Numbered from the stretch's first letter, positions 1-12,285 are shown. The stretch: DNA of 64,000 bases from Roseibium aggregatum IAM 12614 (GCF_000168975.1 NZ_AAUW01000009.1:124001-188000); one strand, 5' to 3'. Numbers and translations are program-made. Notes: generated by a model not told the origin, from the letters alone.

Positions 1-170
1 GCTTCGGCAATGGTCTTGTAGGACGGCCACGCCTTCTCGGTGTGGCCGTTCACATGTGCGGTCACGATATAGAGCGCGACGCACTTGGCATTGTCGTTGA
101 TATTGGCATCACAGCTCAGCAGACGCAGCCACTGAAGCTTCACTTCCCGGAACGGACGGCGCTCGCTCAT
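1..170 (-). CDS. Partial helix-turn-helix protein (HTH_36-like), 3' end outside the window
   Basis: Only the first 56 codons are visible; the gene continues beyond base 1. It starts at an ATG read leftward from base 170, with a strong ribosome site (AAGGAGG) 5 bases upstream. The visible residues include ALYIVTAHVN and AWPSYKTIAEA, the pattern seen at the start of winged-helix HTH_36 proteins, which occur in plasmid/phage replication initiators and regulators of integrated elements. The role cannot be fixed from this fragment. Its position just beyond the 3' end of a tRNA gene suggests, but does not show, that it belongs to an integrated element. Confidence 0.5.
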   Translation of the reverse strand, partial: MSERRPFREVKLQWLRLLSCDANINDNAKCVALYIVTAHVNGHTEKAWPSYKTIAE

Positions 171-355
171 GCGTGCCTCCTTGCCGGAAGGCAGGCTGGG
201 CGCATGCATTTACAAACCCAACTTTCAGAGAAGCGCTGTACGGGATTTGTACGAGCACAGCTCGAAAATCGCCGGAAAACACCTGCAAAAATTTGCAGTG
301 TCCGAGCCCTTCTTTTTGAGGGGTCTCTGTAAGTTGCTGAAATTGTTGTGATTTT
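171..355. other. Intergenic gap between the HTH gene and the tRNA-Arg 3' end
   Basis: This holds the ribosome site of the leftward HTH gene and an A/T-rich stretch directly after the tRNA CCA end. If an element integrated at the tRNA 3' end, its attachment core would lie at about 356-375. The second copy would be outside the window, so this cannot be tested here. Confidence 0.3.
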
Positions 356-432
<77 letters not shown>

Positions 433-752
433 TCATCGCGCGCGGGAGATGCGCGGCGGATAGAGGGGTCTGATACAAGATCCGGCGATCCGGGGCAATT
501 GCTTTTTGATATTTTGGACAAGATATCGGCGCGGCTGCAAGGCCGGGCGGGAGAGGGCCTTTTGCTTGTGGGTGATGGGTTTGACCTGTGCGCGTGAGAA
601 CAGGTCTGGGATACGCTGAGGCGAAAATTTCCGCTAACAGCAGGGCGGACTATCGGGTTGTGTCGTCGGTTTGGAAAAAATGACTGGTGAGGTGATAGGG
701 CGGCGGGGTTTGTGCGTAGGAAGGCCAATGACTTGAGTTTTGCAGGGGGCCG
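433..752. other. Gene-free stretch upstream of tRNA-Arg and the photolyase gene
   Basis: These 320 bases should carry the divergent promoters of the leftward tRNA and the rightward photolyase gene. I could not identify a convincing -35/-10 pair by eye, and no open frame with a believable ribosome site is present. A G-rich purine stretch just before base 753 probably serves as the photolyase ribosome site. Confidence 0.4.
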
Positions 753-2309
753 ATGACCAAGACAGAAAAATGCCGATCGCTGGTTCTTGTGCTGGGTGAC
801 CAGTTGAGCACGGATCTATCCAGTTTGAAGCGGGCGGACCCGGACCGCGACACGGTGTTGATGGCCGAGGTGATGGCGGAAGCCACCTATGTGCGCCATC
901 ACAAGAAGAAGATTGCCTTCCTGTTTTCCGCCATGCGCCACTTCGCCGAGGAACTGAAGGAGGCCGGTTGGACGGTCGATTACGTCAACCTGGACGACCC
1001 GGACAACACTGGCAGCTTCAAGGGGGAGGTTCAGCGCGCCTGTGGCCGCCTGCAGCCGGAGCAGATACTGGTCACCGAGCCTGGCGAATGGCGGGTGCTG
1101 GAGGACATGCGCTCGTGGTCGGATGCTTTCGATCTGCCGGTTGAGATCCTCACGGATACGCGGTTTTTTTCAACGGTTGCGGATTTCCGGACCTGGGCGG
1201 ATGAGCGCAAGCAATTGCGCATGGAGTATTTCTATCGGGAAATGCGCCGCTCGACCGGCTTGCTGATGGACGGCGACAAGCCCGCGGGTGGCAAATGGAA
1301 TTATGATGCCGCCAACCGCAAACCGGCAAAGCCGGACCTTTTCATGCCCGAGCCGAAACGCTTCACGCCGGACGCGATCACGCGGGAGGTGCTGGAAATG
1401 GTCGGCGAGCGGTTTTACGGTCATATCGGCGACCTGGAGCCATTCTGGTTCGCAGTGACCCGCAAGGATGCCGAGAAAGCCTGCGACCATTTCCTGAGGG
1501 AGGCGCTGGCTGATTTCGGAACCTATCAGGACGCCATGCTCAGTGGTCGGAAATTCCTGTTCCACTCGGTTCTGTCGACCTATCTGAACGCCGGCCTGCT
1601 GGATGCCAAGGCGCTCTGCCGGAAGGTGGAGGAGGCCTGGCAGGCGGATAAGGTTCCCCTCAACGCGGTCGAAGGTTTCATCCGGCAAATTGTCGGCTGG
1701 CGCGAATATGTGCGCGGCATCTACTGGCTGAAGATGCCGGACTATGTCGACAGCAACGCACTTGGCGCGGACCGGCCGTTGCCGGACTTCTACTGGACGG
1801 GAAAGACCCGCATGCGCTGTCTTGCCGAAGCCATTGGCCAGACGCTGGAAGAAGCTTACGCGCACCACATTCAAAGACTGATGCTGACAGGCAATTTTGC
1901 GCTCCTGGCCGGGGTCAGGCCGAAGGACGTGCATGAATGGTATCTGATGGTCTATGCCGATGCCTACGAATGGGTAGAGGCTCCCAACACCATCGGCATG
2001 AGCCAGTTCGCCGACGGCGGGCTGCTCGGCTCGAAGCCCTATGTCTCGAGTGGCAACTACATCGACAAGATGTCGGATTATTGCGGCGCCTGCTCCTATG
2101 ACGTCCGTCAGAAGACGGGCTCGGAGGCCTGCCCGTTCAACGCGCTTTACTGGGACTTTCTGGATCGCAACAGGAAGGTGCTGCAGGGCAACCCGCGCCT
2201 TGCGCAGCCCTATGCGTCCTGGGATAGGATGAAGCAGAGCCGGCAAAAGGACTTAAAGGAAAGTGCGGCGGACTTTCGCAAGCGGCTTTTCGATGGGGAA
2301 GAGGTCTGA
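753..2309 (+). CDS. phrB: Cryptochrome/photolyase family protein, FeS-BCP type ((6-4) photolyase-like)
   Basis: A 518-residue flavoprotein related to deoxyribodipyrimidine photolyase, expected to repair UV (6-4) photoproducts using light. The N-terminal alpha/beta domain begins LVLVLGDQLS, typical of the iron-sulfur bacterial cryptochrome/photolyase (FeS-BCP) group. Four cysteines sit at about residues 356, 444, 447 (CGAC) and 460 (EACPF). Their spacing of 88, 3 and 13 residues equals that of the 4Fe-4S ligands of Agrobacterium PhrB. The C-terminal half has the helical FAD-binding region (EWYLMVYADAYEWV, NTIGMSQFADGG). Length matches the family. It appears monocistronic. Activity as repair enzyme versus photoreceptor cannot be told from sequence. 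Confidence 0.93.
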   Translation: MTKTEKCRSLVLVLGDQLSTDLSSLKRADPDRDTVLMAEVMAEATYVRHHKKKIAFLFSAMRHFAEELKEAGWTVDYVNLDDPDNTGSFKGEVQRACGRLQPEQILVTEPGEWRVLEDMRSWSDAFDLPVEILTDTRFFSTVADFRTWADERKQLRMEYFYREMRRSTGLLMDGDKPAGGKWNYDAANRKPAKPDLFMPEPKRFTPDAITREVLEMVGERFYGHIGDLEPFWFAVTRKDAEKACDHFLREALADFGTYQDAMLSGRKFLFHSVLSTYLNAGLLDAKALCRKVEEAWQADKVPLNAVEGFIRQIVGWREYVRGIYWLKMPDYVDSNALGADRPLPDFYWTGKTRMRCLAEAIGQTLEEAYAHHIQRLMLTGNFALLAGVRPKDVHEWYLMVYADAYEWVEAPNTIGMSQFADGGLLGSKPYVSSGNYIDKMSDYCGACSYDVRQKTGSEACPFNALYWDFLDRNRKVLQGNPRLAQPYASWDRMKQSRQKDLKESAADFRKRLFDGEEV

Positions 2310-2667
2310 AGTTTATCTTTCCAGACCAGCACGAGCAGAGCCTCTGGAGCGCCGTTTTCGGCCGTTTGCAGGGCTAAGGCCAGTATCACAAAAAAAACGC
2401 GCAGCCGTTAGACTGCGCGAATAAAGTTACTGTGCACGTGGCCCCATCGACCACGGCCGCAACTCTAGCGGCATCTTTCAGGATTGTCATTACCGTAAAA
2501 TATTTTATTTTTTGATTCACTGTAATGCGACTGATCGTTATTCATACTGAGTTAAATATGAAACAAAGTGCGGTATAAATTAATTTATTAAATTCAGCGC
2601 CTTAATGTTGTTGCGCAATTTAGAAGCGCCATTGCCTCAAAGCAATCTCATCTGTATTGCGGGAATT
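2310..2667. other. AT-rich gene-free stretch between two convergent genes
   Basis: The photolyase gene ends on the left and the RlpA-like gene ends on the right. The stretch holds the hairpin listed at 2390-2419 and then roughly 150 bases of AT-rich DNA (about 2480-2640). I see no coding frame with a ribosome site and no tRNA. Confidence 0.5.
2390..2419 (-). terminator. Rho-independent terminator for the leftward RlpA-like gene
   Basis: A perfect 7-bp stem CGCGCAG/CTGCGCG (2398-2404 and 2413-2419) with an 8-base loop. On the complementary strand it is followed by seven or more T residues (the A-run 2391-2397). The orientation fits leftward transcripts ending about 250 bases past the RlpA-like stop codon. 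Confidence 0.75.
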
Positions 2668-3084
2668 TTATTGGCAGATTTGCTTATATTCAGAAGAAAC
2701 TTTCCCCGCTTTGCTGGATAGTTGTACCCGAGTAATGCCTTTGCGGACAAAGCCGAGCTCTTTTGCTGCAGCCCAGGTCACATCTATAACCCGCCCCTTG
2801 GCGAAAGGACCCCGGTCGTTGATCCGGACGGTGACGGTCTTGCCGTTGGCAAGATTGGTGACGTCCACCAGCGTTCCGAAAGGCAGGTTTCTGTGCGCTG
2901 CAGTAAGCTGGTTCGGGTTGGCGCGCTCCCCGCTGGCGGTGGTGCCACCGAGTTTGTACCAGGATGCTTTTCCGCATTGCTGATAGACACCTGCCTGGGC
3001 GCTGGTGAGGGCACCGGCCGCCAGAAGCAAACCACCGCTCAGCGCGATGCGCGACAGGTGCCGTGCGAGAACACTTCTCTTCAT
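2668..3084 (-). CDS. rlpA: RlpA-like double-psi beta-barrel protein (septal ring lytic transglycosylase family)
   Basis: The 138-residue form starts at the ATG at 3084, preceded by the purine-rich stretch CCAGGGGGA; an in-frame start at 3132 would add 16 residues ahead of the signal peptide and is less likely. Residues 1-31 form a Sec signal peptide (basic MKRSVLARH, hydrophobic core, A-Q-A cleavage). The rest is one double-psi beta-barrel with the family signatures [22 protein letters not shown] and [14 protein letters not shown], including the catalytic-type Asp of DRGPF. RlpA proteins cleave or bind denuded peptidoglycan at the septum. This one lacks the C-terminal SPOR domain and lipobox of E. 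coli RlpA, so septal targeting is uncertain. It is probably periplasmic. Confidence 0.85.
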   Translation of the reverse strand: MKRSVLARHLSRIALSGGLLLAAGALTSAQAGVYQQCGKASWYKLGGTTASGERANPNQLTAAHRNLPFGTLVDVTNLANGKTVTVRINDRGPFAKGRVIDVTWAAAKELGFVRKGITRVQLSSKAGKVSSEYKQICQ

Positions 3085-3424
3085 GATAGTCCCCCTGGAG
3101 CCGGACAGCCCGCCCCGATAGATCGTGAACACAGTTTCGTGATGACGCAGATAACATTCCGTAGCGGCGCCTTTATGCCTGGACGATGATGAAAATGTGG
3201 CAGTTTTTCAGGGCAAATGCGGCATTAGTATAAAGTAATAATAACATTTTAAATACATTCGATTTGACGGAGTTAGTTTTTTGTTTACTATAAAAATCCT
3301 AAGAGTTGTGGGTAGTTTTTCTGTTTCAATTTTAAAAACTGAACTGTGTTAGTAATTTTTCATAGCGACGGCGCAAGTGTATTGAGTAGCGCCAACCTGA
3401 CGGTAATTTTGAAAGGGCGGTCTG
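3085..3424. promoter_or_regulatory. AT-rich divergent promoter region (rlpA-like / GGDEF-EAL gene)
   Basis: The 340 bases between the two divergent genes are clearly AT-richer than the coding DNA, especially 3186-3360, which contains several A/T runs. This is the expected place for both promoters, but no single -35/-10 pair stood out. No open frame is supported. Confidence 0.4.
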
Positions 3425-5512
3425 GTGCAAGTCAGCCATCGGTTCTTGAGTGACCGGCTGGAACAATCCGGTCGTGCAGAAAACAATACTCTTACTGGCT
3501 TCCACACATCCCTGCTGGAGGTTCTTCCTCATGCTGCGGCCTACGTCGCGCAGGATGGCAGGGTCCTGGTTCATAACCAGCAAATGAAGGCGCTTTGTGC
3601 CGCTAAAGGTGTCTTGCCGGTTCCACCCAGCTTGCCGGCACTTCTGTCGGAAAAAAGCTGGCGGCGATGCGAACCGGTCCTGTCGGCCGCTTTCGGCGGG
3701 GTACCGGCTCAGGCAAGCGGCGCGATCGTGCTGCAATCGGGCGAGACCTTCTGCCACCACATGATCTGCACATCCTTTGTCTCGCTGCCGGGAGAGCGTC
3801 AGGCGGTTCTGGTTCAATTCGAACTGGAGGAAAACGGCCAGGAGGAGATGGTTGCCGAGCCGGTTCGGGGCGCGCAACCTTCCGGAAAGGCGGTGCAGGA
3901 CCTTGATCTTCTTGAGCATTTTCCGGACGATGTCCTTGTCTTCGGCGCATCTGAAAGTGTCGAGACAAGGGCTGAAAAGCTTCTGCAACTGATCGGCAGC
4001 GATTACGACGCGACCTTGTTGGCCGAAGCTTTGGCAGGTCTGGAAGGTGAATTGCCGCAGACCATCTATATTCCTGAAAGCAGAAGCTTTCGGTCGACCG
4101 GCCACGCCGCTGACCGCCAGATGTGCGAGGTGCGGGTCGTTCCCATTCCAGGTGCGGGGCAGGGACAACTGGACAACGGCGCGTCCCTGGCCGTCATCCG
4201 GCGCAATGTCGATTGTCCTCAGGAAACCGCAGAGAACAGGCGTCTGGCCTATCTCGATCCCCTGACGGGTCTGGAGAACCGCCGGGCCTTCACCAAGGCC
4301 CTGAAGCGCGAACTGACGCGGCTTGCAGCCGAGACGGAAACCGGCCTCGCCGTTCTTTATATCGATCTCGACGAATTCAAGAAGGTCAACGATCTTGGCG
4401 GCCATGACGCGGGCGACGACATGCTTCTGCGTGTTGCTGCCTGCCTGCGCCTGACCCTGGGCGAATTCGGCACCGCCGCGAGGATCGGCGGCGACGAATT
4501 TGCGGGCATGGTGCCGGTCGCCAACGAGGAAGCGGCCCTCGATATTGCCGAAGAAATTCTGGGTGCCTTTGACCGCATCCGCCTGGAGGTCGGTGACCGG
4601 GTGTTCACCATCGGCGGGTCCATTGGCGTCGCCTTTCTCGACGGTGGCATCAAGTTGCGCGAGGGCGACGCGGCTGCTCTCCTGGGCCTGGCTGACCGGG
4701 CCTGTTTACGCGGCAAGCGATTTGGCGGCCGGTCGGTGCAGGTTCACTCGGTCCAGCCACAGGATTTCGAAGGGGTGGGCGCCGAGTTGGTCGATCTGCC
4801 CGAGCCGGGCAGTTTCCGCGGAAATGAGTTGACACTCTACGCGATGCCGATTGTCTGCCTGAAGCGGGCCAGGCCGTGGGGATCTGAAATCCTGTTGCGC
4901 CTCAAAGGGGATCGCGCGCGCGGTCTGTCTTCGCGGGCCTGGATTTCGGCTGCCGAACGATCCGGTTTCATTGCGAAGGTGGATGCCTGGACCCTCGACA
5001 AGGTTCTGGACGCGGCTGAGCGCAATGCAGACCGCAGCATCCTGACGATGAACGTATCGGCTGAATCGGTGCGCGATCCGACTTTCCGCGACGGTCTTTA
5101 CCATCGCTTGTCGGTCAACCCGCTGCTGGCGTCAAAACTGTGCCTTGAAATCGCGGAAAAGGATTTTCTGCGCGAACCTGCCAGCGTGCAGGCGTTCTTC
5201 AGGTTCGTGAACGAACTCGGCTGCCAGACCGCCATCGACGACTTTGCCGGTCACTGGCCGGTGCTGTCGCGCTTGACCAACCTGCGTGTCGATTGGCTGA
5301 AGCTTGAATCGAGCCTGACCCAGCAGGTCGTGGAAGAGCCGGCGAAGGCCGCCATCTTGAACGGCCTGGTCCGCGCCGCCCATGAACTGGGCATCAAGGT
5401 GATTGCCAAGCACGTGGAAACAGCCGAAGAGGCAAGGCTTTTGAGCGAACTCGACATCGAGGCAGCGCAGGGCTTTTTCTTCGGCCGTCCCGAACCCTGG
5501 CCCGGTGCCTGA
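3425..5512 (+). CDS. GGDEF/EAL protein with PAS-like N-terminus; EAL domain partly degenerate
   Basis: A 695-residue cytoplasmic c-di-GMP protein starting at a GTG; no transmembrane segment is seen. Residues about 25-110 and 165-260 look like two PAS-type sensor folds. The GGDEF domain (about 275-430) has an intact GGDEF at 355-359, so cyclase activity is plausible, but no RxxD inhibitory site precedes it. The C-terminal EAL domain (about 455-690) is altered at key motifs: EIL replaces EAL, DDFAGHW replaces DDFGTGY, LKLE replaces LKID and KHVET replaces EGVET. I infer weak or absent phosphodiesterase activity, possibly leaving a c-di-GMP binding role. It is monocistronic and followed by a bidirectional terminator. 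The start is uncertain because the upstream region is AT-rich and lacks an in-frame ATG. Confidence 0.88.
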   Translation: MQVSHRFLSDRLEQSGRAENNTLTGFHTSLLEVLPHAAAYVAQDGRVLVHNQQMKALCAAKGVLPVPPSLPALLSEKSWRRCEPVLSAAFGGVPAQASGAIVLQSGETFCHHMICTSFVSLPGERQAVLVQFELEENGQEEMVAEPVRGAQPSGKAVQDLDLLEHFPDDVLVFGASESVETRAEKLLQLIGSDYDATLLAEALAGLEGELPQTIYIPESRSFRSTGHAADRQMCEVRVVPIPGAGQGQLDNGASLAVIRRNVDCPQETAENRRLAYLDPLTGLENRRAFTKALKRELTRLAAETETGLAVLYIDLDEFKKVNDLGGHDAGDDMLLRVAACLRLTLGEFGTAARIGGDEFAGMVPVANEEAALDIAEEILGAFDRIRLEVGDRVFTIGGSIGVAFLDGGIKLREGDAAALLGLADRACLRGKRFGGRSVQVHSVQPQDFEGVGAELVDLPEPGSFRGNELTLYAMPIVCLKRARPWGSEILLRLKGDRARGLSSRAWISAAERSGFIAKVDAWTLDKVLDAAERNADRSILTMNVSAESVRDPTFRDGLYHRLSVNPLLASKLCLEIAEKDFLREPASVQAFFRFVNELGCQTAIDDFAGHWPVLSRLTNLRVDWLKLESSLTQQVVEEPAKAAILNGLVRAAHELGIKVIAKHVETAEEARLLSELDIEAAQGFFFGRPEPWPGA

Positions 5513-5528
5513 TGGAAGCCTGACGCGC

Positions 5529-5565
5529 AAAAAAAAGCGGCGCCAAGCGCCGCTCTTCTTGTTTG
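5529..5565. terminator. Bidirectional rho-independent terminator between convergent genes
   Basis: An 8-bp perfect stem AGCGGCGC/GCGCCGCT (5536-5543 and 5547-5554) with a 3-base loop is flanked by an A-run on the left and CTTCTTGTTT on the right. It can therefore end both the rightward GGDEF/EAL transcript and the leftward gyrB transcript. Confidence 0.85.
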
Positions 5566-5577
5566 TCGTTTCGGAAA

Positions 5578-8040
<2,463 letters not shown>

Positions 8041-8063
8041 TCACCAATCGATTTATCTTTTCC

Positions 8064-8082
8064 AACCCCGTTATACGGGGTT
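8064..8082 (-). other. Small stem-loop between recF and gyrB
   Basis: A 7-bp stem AACCCCG/CGGGGTT with a TATAA-type 5-base loop lies 33 bases upstream of the gyrB ATG. No T-run follows it on either strand, so it is not a standard terminator. It may be a gyrB leader structure. Confidence 0.4.
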
Positions 8083-8163
8083 CCGGCGGGCGTTCAACCA
8101 CGTGCCGGCCATAGGCAAGCCAGCGAAGGGATTCTGGTGGAAAACCATAAGATTCCGGCGGAT

Positions 8164-9312
8164 TTAAGGGGCCTTGCTCCGCTCCAGCAGCCGTCCCTTG
8201 TGCTCGCGGATCTCAAACACTTCCGCTTCGGCCGGCAAAGCCTCGAACAGGGCCTCGTCCGTGCCGGTCATGAAAACCTGCCCGCCAAGGGAATCAAGCT
8301 TCGAAAACAGCGCCGAACGGCGGTCGGGATCGAGATGCGCCGCCACTTCATCGAGCAGCAGAACGGGCGTCATTCCGGAGACTTTCGCCGTCAGCTCGGC
8401 ATGGGCCAGGATAAGGCCTATCAGCAGCGCCTTCTGTTCCCCGGTCGAGGATTGCGACGCCGGCATGGCCTTGGCAGCGTGAAAAACGGTGAGATCGCTC
8501 AGGTGCGGTCCATTTAGGGTGCGCCCGGCGGCCCGGTCGCGGTGTCGGCCGTCCTGCAGCATCTGGCGGTAGCGGTCCTCCCGGTCGGAGGCACTCAGAC
8601 CCGCGGTCTCTGCCTCGAAGGCCCCTTCCAGGCTGACGGAGGCATGGGGAAACGGCAGATCCTGCGTGGCCTGTCCGGCGATCATGCGGCTGAGCAGGTC
8701 AACGGTTTCCGTTCTGGCAATCGAGACGGCGGTGCCGAGTTCGGCCACCTGCTGTTCCAGTGCACTCAGATAGGCATCGGAGCCGCCCTGGTCGAGAAGA
8801 CGGTTGCGCTGCCGAAGGGCGTTTTCGAAGTCGCTCACGCGGCGTCCATGGGTCGGGTCGATCGCCAGCGTCAGCCGGTCGAGAAAGCGGCGGCGGTCGG
8901 AGCCGGGACCGGTGAACAGCCCGTCCATCGACGGCACCAGCCAGAGCACACGCATATAGTCCAGAAGGCTTTCCGAGCCCCGAACCTCCTCGCCGTCGAT
9001 GCGCACCTTGCGTCCGGACGTCCCGGCCACGAGACCGGTTCCGATCCTGGTTTCGAACCCGTCCAGCAGCACGGTTGCGGCAACGCTCCAACTGCCGTCG
9101 CCGCCCTTGCGGGCGATGTCGGCAAGCGCTGCCCGGCGCAGGCCGCGGCCGGCTGTCAGAAAGGATATGGCTTCCAGGATATTGGTCTTGCCGGCGCCAT
9201 TGGGCCCGACAAAGGCGGCCATCTTGGCCGTCAGCGGCAGCGTCAGGGCGCTGTAGTTGCGGAAGCCGGTCAGGGACAGACGGGTCAGCTGCGCCGTCCG
9301 GTAATCTGTCAT
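8164..9312 (-). CDS. recF: DNA replication/repair protein RecF
   Basis: A 382-residue SMC-like ATPase that loads RecA at gapped DNA with RecO and RecR. It begins with LTLTGFRNY-type residues ([13 protein letters not shown]), then Walker [16 protein letters not shown] at about 36-50. The signature region has [13 protein letters not shown] and Walker B is [12 protein letters not shown] near residue 310. Length is normal for the family. It lies 38 bp downstream of dnaN and about 130 bp upstream of gyrB in the leftward series, the classical order around bacterial dnaA. Confidence 0.97.
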   Translation of the reverse strand: MTDYRTAQLTRLSLTGFRNYSALTLPLTAKMAAFVGPNGAGKTNILEAISFLTAGRGLRRAALADIARKGGDGSWSVAATVLLDGFETRIGTGLVAGTSGRKVRIDGEEVRGSESLLDYMRVLWLVPSMDGLFTGPGSDRRRFLDRLTLAIDPTHGRRVSDFENALRQRNRLLDQGGSDAYLSALEQQVAELGTAVSIARTETVDLLSRMIAGQATQDLPFPHASVSLEGAFEAETAGLSASDREDRYRQMLQDGRHRDRAAGRTLNGPHLSDLTVFHAAKAMPASQSSTGEQKALLIGLILAHAELTAKVSGMTPVLLLDEVAAHLDPDRRSALFSKLDSLGGQVFMTGTDEALFEALPAEAEVFEIREHKGRLLERSKAP

Positions 9313-9350
9313 GACCCCACTTCCGCTACTGTTTTGGCGCGCCGCCTAAC

Positions 9351-10469
9351 TCAGACGCGCATCGGCATGAGAACAAACAGGCAGTCGTCGACCGTGTTGT
9401 CCTGAATGAGGGTCGGAGACCCGCTGTCTGCCAGACGGAACAGAGCCGTATCGCTCGAAAGCTGGTTGGCAATATCGAGCAGGTAGCGGGAGTTGAAGCC
9501 GATATCCAACGGCTCGGCATCATATTCGACGGCAAGTTCTTCCGTCGCGCTGCCGGAATCCGGGTTGTTCACCGTCAGCACCAGGTGACCTTCGGTCAGC
9601 GACAGTTTGACGGCGCGGCCGCGTTCGGAGGAGATCGTCGACACGCGGTCGACAGCTTCCTTGAACTCGTCGCGGTCGACGCGCATTTCCTTGTCGTTGT
9701 TCTGCGGGATCACCCGGCCATAGTCCGGGAAGGTGCCGTCGATCAGCTTGGACGTCAGGATGACGGAACCGGTCGTGAGGCGGATCTTGGTGTCGGAAAG
9801 CTCGACCTGCACACTGGCTTCCGGGCTTTCGAGCAACTTCTGGATCTCGCCAACGGTCTTGCGCGGCACGATGATGCCGGGCATGCCGGCCGAGCCGGAC
9901 GGTGCCGGCACTTCGGCCTGCGCCAGACGGTGGCCGTCGGTGGCAACCGCGCGGAACTGGAGGCCGGACCCGGCGTCCACCGTGTGCAGATAGATACCGT
10001 TCAGATAGTAACGGGTCTCTTCGGTCGAGATCGCGAACTGGGTTGCGTCGATCAGCTTGCGGATGTCGGCACCGGTCAGCGAGAAGCTGTGGCTGAAGTC
10101 GCCCGCGGTCAGGTCCGGGAAGTCGGTTTCCGGAAGCATCTGCAGGGTGAACTTCGACCGGCCGGCGCGGATTTCCAGCGTGGCGTTGTCGCTGGTGGTT
10201 TCCAGCACCACCTGCGAACCTTCCGGCAGCTTGCGCACGATGTCGTAGAACATATGGGCCGGAACGGTGGTCGCGCCCGGCATTTCGATCATGGCCGGCA
10301 CACTTTCGACGATTTCCAGGTCGAGGTCGGTTGCCTTCAGGTTGATCGCGCCGCCATCGGCGCGCAGAAGAACGTTCGACAGGATCGGAATGGTATTCCG
10401 GCGTTCCACCACGCGGTGAACATGGGTCAAGGACTTGAGGAGGTCGGTCCGCTCGAGGGTCGCTTTCAT
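9351..10469 (-). CDS. dnaN: DNA polymerase III subunit beta (sliding clamp)
   Basis: A 372-residue beta clamp that tethers DNA polymerase III to DNA. It starts MKATLERTDLLKSLTHV with the family pattern VVERRNTIPILSNVLL. The body shows the three clamp repeats and ends with LMPMRV, the conserved end of clamps that forms part of the partner-binding cleft. It lies downstream of dnaA, with a strong terminator in the gap, so dnaN probably also has its own promoter at about 10470-10580. Length is exactly as expected. Confidence 0.98.
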   Translation of the reverse strand: MKATLERTDLLKSLTHVHRVVERRNTIPILSNVLLRADGGAINLKATDLDLEIVESVPAMIEMPGATTVPAHMFYDIVRKLPEGSQVVLETTSDNATLEIRAGRSKFTLQMLPETDFPDLTAGDFSHSFSLTGADIRKLIDATQFAISTEETRYYLNGIYLHTVDAGSGLQFRAVATDGHRLAQAEVPAPSGSAGMPGIIVPRKTVGEIQKLLESPEASVQVELSDTKIRLTTGSVILTSKLIDGTFPDYGRVIPQNNDKEMRVDRDEFKEAVDRVSTISSERGRAVKLSLTEGHLVLTVNNPDSGSATEELAVEYDAEPLDIGFNSRYLLDIANQLSSDTALFRLADSGSPTLIQDNTVDDCLFVLMPMRV

Positions 10470-10583
10470 ACTCTCGTTCCGTACTCATGAAACGCCTGGC
10501 TGAGCTGCCGGGCTGATTGAATATTCTTGGCTCCGGTGAGGAGCGGGGTGGACGACACTGCCCTTAACCGGCTGCAAAAGCAA

Positions 10584-10608
10584 GGGGGCGTTCAGCCTGA
10601 ACGCCCCC
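10584..10608 (-). terminator. Strong hairpin after dnaA
   Basis: A perfect 11-bp stem GGGGGCGTTCA/TGAACGCCCCC with a 3-base loop sits about 120 bases past the dnaA stop codon. Leftward it is followed by TTGCTTTTGC, a moderate T-rich tail. It should end or limit dnaA transcripts before dnaN. Confidence 0.75.
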
Positions 10609-10729
10609 AATTTTGGTAGAATATCGTGTATTTTAACCTTGCCTTGCCGCGTGCCGGGAGCAGGCCGGCGGATGCCCGATTGAAATCGGTTGGGCACCCG
10701 CAATTGACCCGTTTCCGAAGCTCTCCGCC

Positions 10730-12205
10730 TCAGGCGTCGAGCATGCGCTTCAGCAGTTCCAGCTCCTGCGCCAGGGCGTAGTCGGCACGTGCCATTTCCT
10801 CGATCTTGCGCACGGCGTGCAGAACCGTTGTGTGGTCCCGGTTGCCGAAGCGGCGGCCGATTTCCGGCAGCGAGCGCGGGGTCATGACCTTGGCAAGATA
10901 CATGGCAATCTGACGCGGACGGACGATGGTCCGGGTCCGCCGTGCTGACAGCAGGTCCGCCTTGGTAACATTGTAGTGCTTGGAGACCACCCGCTGGATG
11001 TCTTCGATCTTCACCCGGCGCGGCTCGCTGGAGCGAACCAGATCGCGCAGGGTCATTTCAGCCATTTCCTGCGTGATCGGCTGATTGGTTAGCTGATTGT
11101 GCGCGATCAGACGGTTGAGAGCACCTTCGAGGTCGCGGCCGGAAGAGGCAACGTGACGCGCGACATAGTCCAGCACGCTGTCCGGAACGTCGAACTGCGG
11201 GTAGTTCCTGCGGGCCGTGTCCACACGGGTGGCCAGAATATTCCGGCGCAGTGCGAAATCCGGTTCCTGAATGCCGACCACAAGGCCGCCGGACAGGCGG
11301 GAGCGGACGCGGTCGTCGAGCGTGTCCAGTTCGGACGGCGCGCGGTCTGCGGCCACGATCACCTGACGGGCTCCGTCGATGAGAGCGTTGAGGGTGTGGC
11401 AGAACTCCTGCTGCACCTGTTTGCCGTGGAGGAACTGCATGTCGTCGATCAGGAGAAGGTCGATCGTGCGCAGGTTCTCCTTGAAGGCCAGCGCGGACTG
11501 GGACTTCAGAGCAGCCACGAATTTGTACATGAAGTGCTCGGCCGTCAGGTAGAGCACCTTGCGTCCGGACGCACGGGCCTTTGCAGCAACGGCCTGCATC
11601 AGGTGAGTTTTGCCCAGACCGACGGAGGCATGCAGGTAGAGCGGGTTGAAAGTGACCGCGCCGCCGGCGGCAACCTGACGGGCCGCAGCCAGAGCCAGAT
11701 TGTTGGACTCGCCTTCGACAAAGGTCTCAAACGTGTATTTCGGATCGAGCGCTGCACCTTGCAGCACGTCACGGGCGTTGTCCGAGCTGGTCTCGCCACG
11801 GCCGAGAGCTGCCGTTGCCGCCTGGGCCCGGGTAACCTGGGCCGCATCGGAAAGAGCGTCGGAACGATTTTCGGCTGTTGCCGGCTTGCTGCCCTGGGGC
11901 GCTGCAAGGCTCGGCTTTGCAATCGGGGTCTGACGCGGGCGGATTGCGCCGCGCACCGTCAGCTCGATGCGGTGAACGTTGTCGCACTCGCGCTGCCAGA
12001 GGCCCATCAACTGGTCATTATAATTGTTCTGGATCCATTGTTTCAAAAACCGGGTCGGAACAGACAGGCGGACAGTGCCGTCCTGATGTTCCTCAAGGTC
12101 TACGCGTGCAAACCAGCTTGTAAAAACATCATCGCCCAATTCTGCGCGAAGCTGTTTCTTCACCCGTTTCCACTGTTCGGAGCCGCCTGCCTCCTGAACC
12201 TGCAT
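10730..12205 (-). CDS. dnaA: Chromosomal replication initiator protein DnaA
   Basis: An AAA+ ATPase that binds DnaA boxes and opens the origin. I chose the ATG at 12205 (491 residues, [12 protein letters not shown]) because AGGAGG lies 8 bases upstream; an in-frame start at 12244 adds 13 residues. Domain I covers about 8-90 ([13 protein letters not shown] region), followed by a linker rich in Ala/Gln/Asp. The AAA+ core has Walker [12 protein letters not shown], Walker [13 protein letters not shown] and the initiator-specific helices. Domain IV carries the DnaA-box HTH, ending [16 protein letters not shown]. Length is typical for Hyphomicrobiales. It is followed leftward by a terminator, then dnaN. 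Confidence 0.98.
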   Translation of the reverse strand: MQVQEAGGSEQWKRVKKQLRAELGDDVFTSWFARVDLEEHQDGTVRLSVPTRFLKQWIQNNYNDQLMGLWQRECDNVHRIELTVRGAIRPRQTPIAKPSLAAPQGSKPATAENRSDALSDAAQVTRAQAATAALGRGETSSDNARDVLQGAALDPKYTFETFVEGESNNLALAAARQVAAGGAVTFNPLYLHASVGLGKTHLMQAVAAKARASGRKVLYLTAEHFMYKFVAALKSQSALAFKENLRTIDLLLIDDMQFLHGKQVQQEFCHTLNALIDGARQVIVAADRAPSELDTLDDRVRSRLSGGLVVGIQEPDFALRRNILATRVDTARRNYPQFDVPDSVLDYVARHVASSGRDLEGALNRLIAHNQLTNQPITQEMAEMTLRDLVRSSEPRRVKIEDIQRVVSKHYNVTKADLLSARRTRTIVRPRQIAMYLAKVMTPRSLPEIGRRFGNRDHTTVLHAVRKIEEMARADYALAQELELLKRMLDA

Positions 12206-12285
12206 GTCATCTGCCTCCTGTATATGTGAAGAGCAGTCCGCCACAGCCGCTCTTCGACGCCTTGCTACTTTTGCAGCATTATAAT

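Noticed and set aside
1170..2246. Open frame opposite the photolyase gene
   Set aside because: No signature, and the sense strand encodes a full photolyase with all cluster cysteines.
10485..10703. Small leftward frame in the dnaA-dnaN gap
   Set aside because: It reads through the strong dnaA terminator stem and has no conserved pattern.
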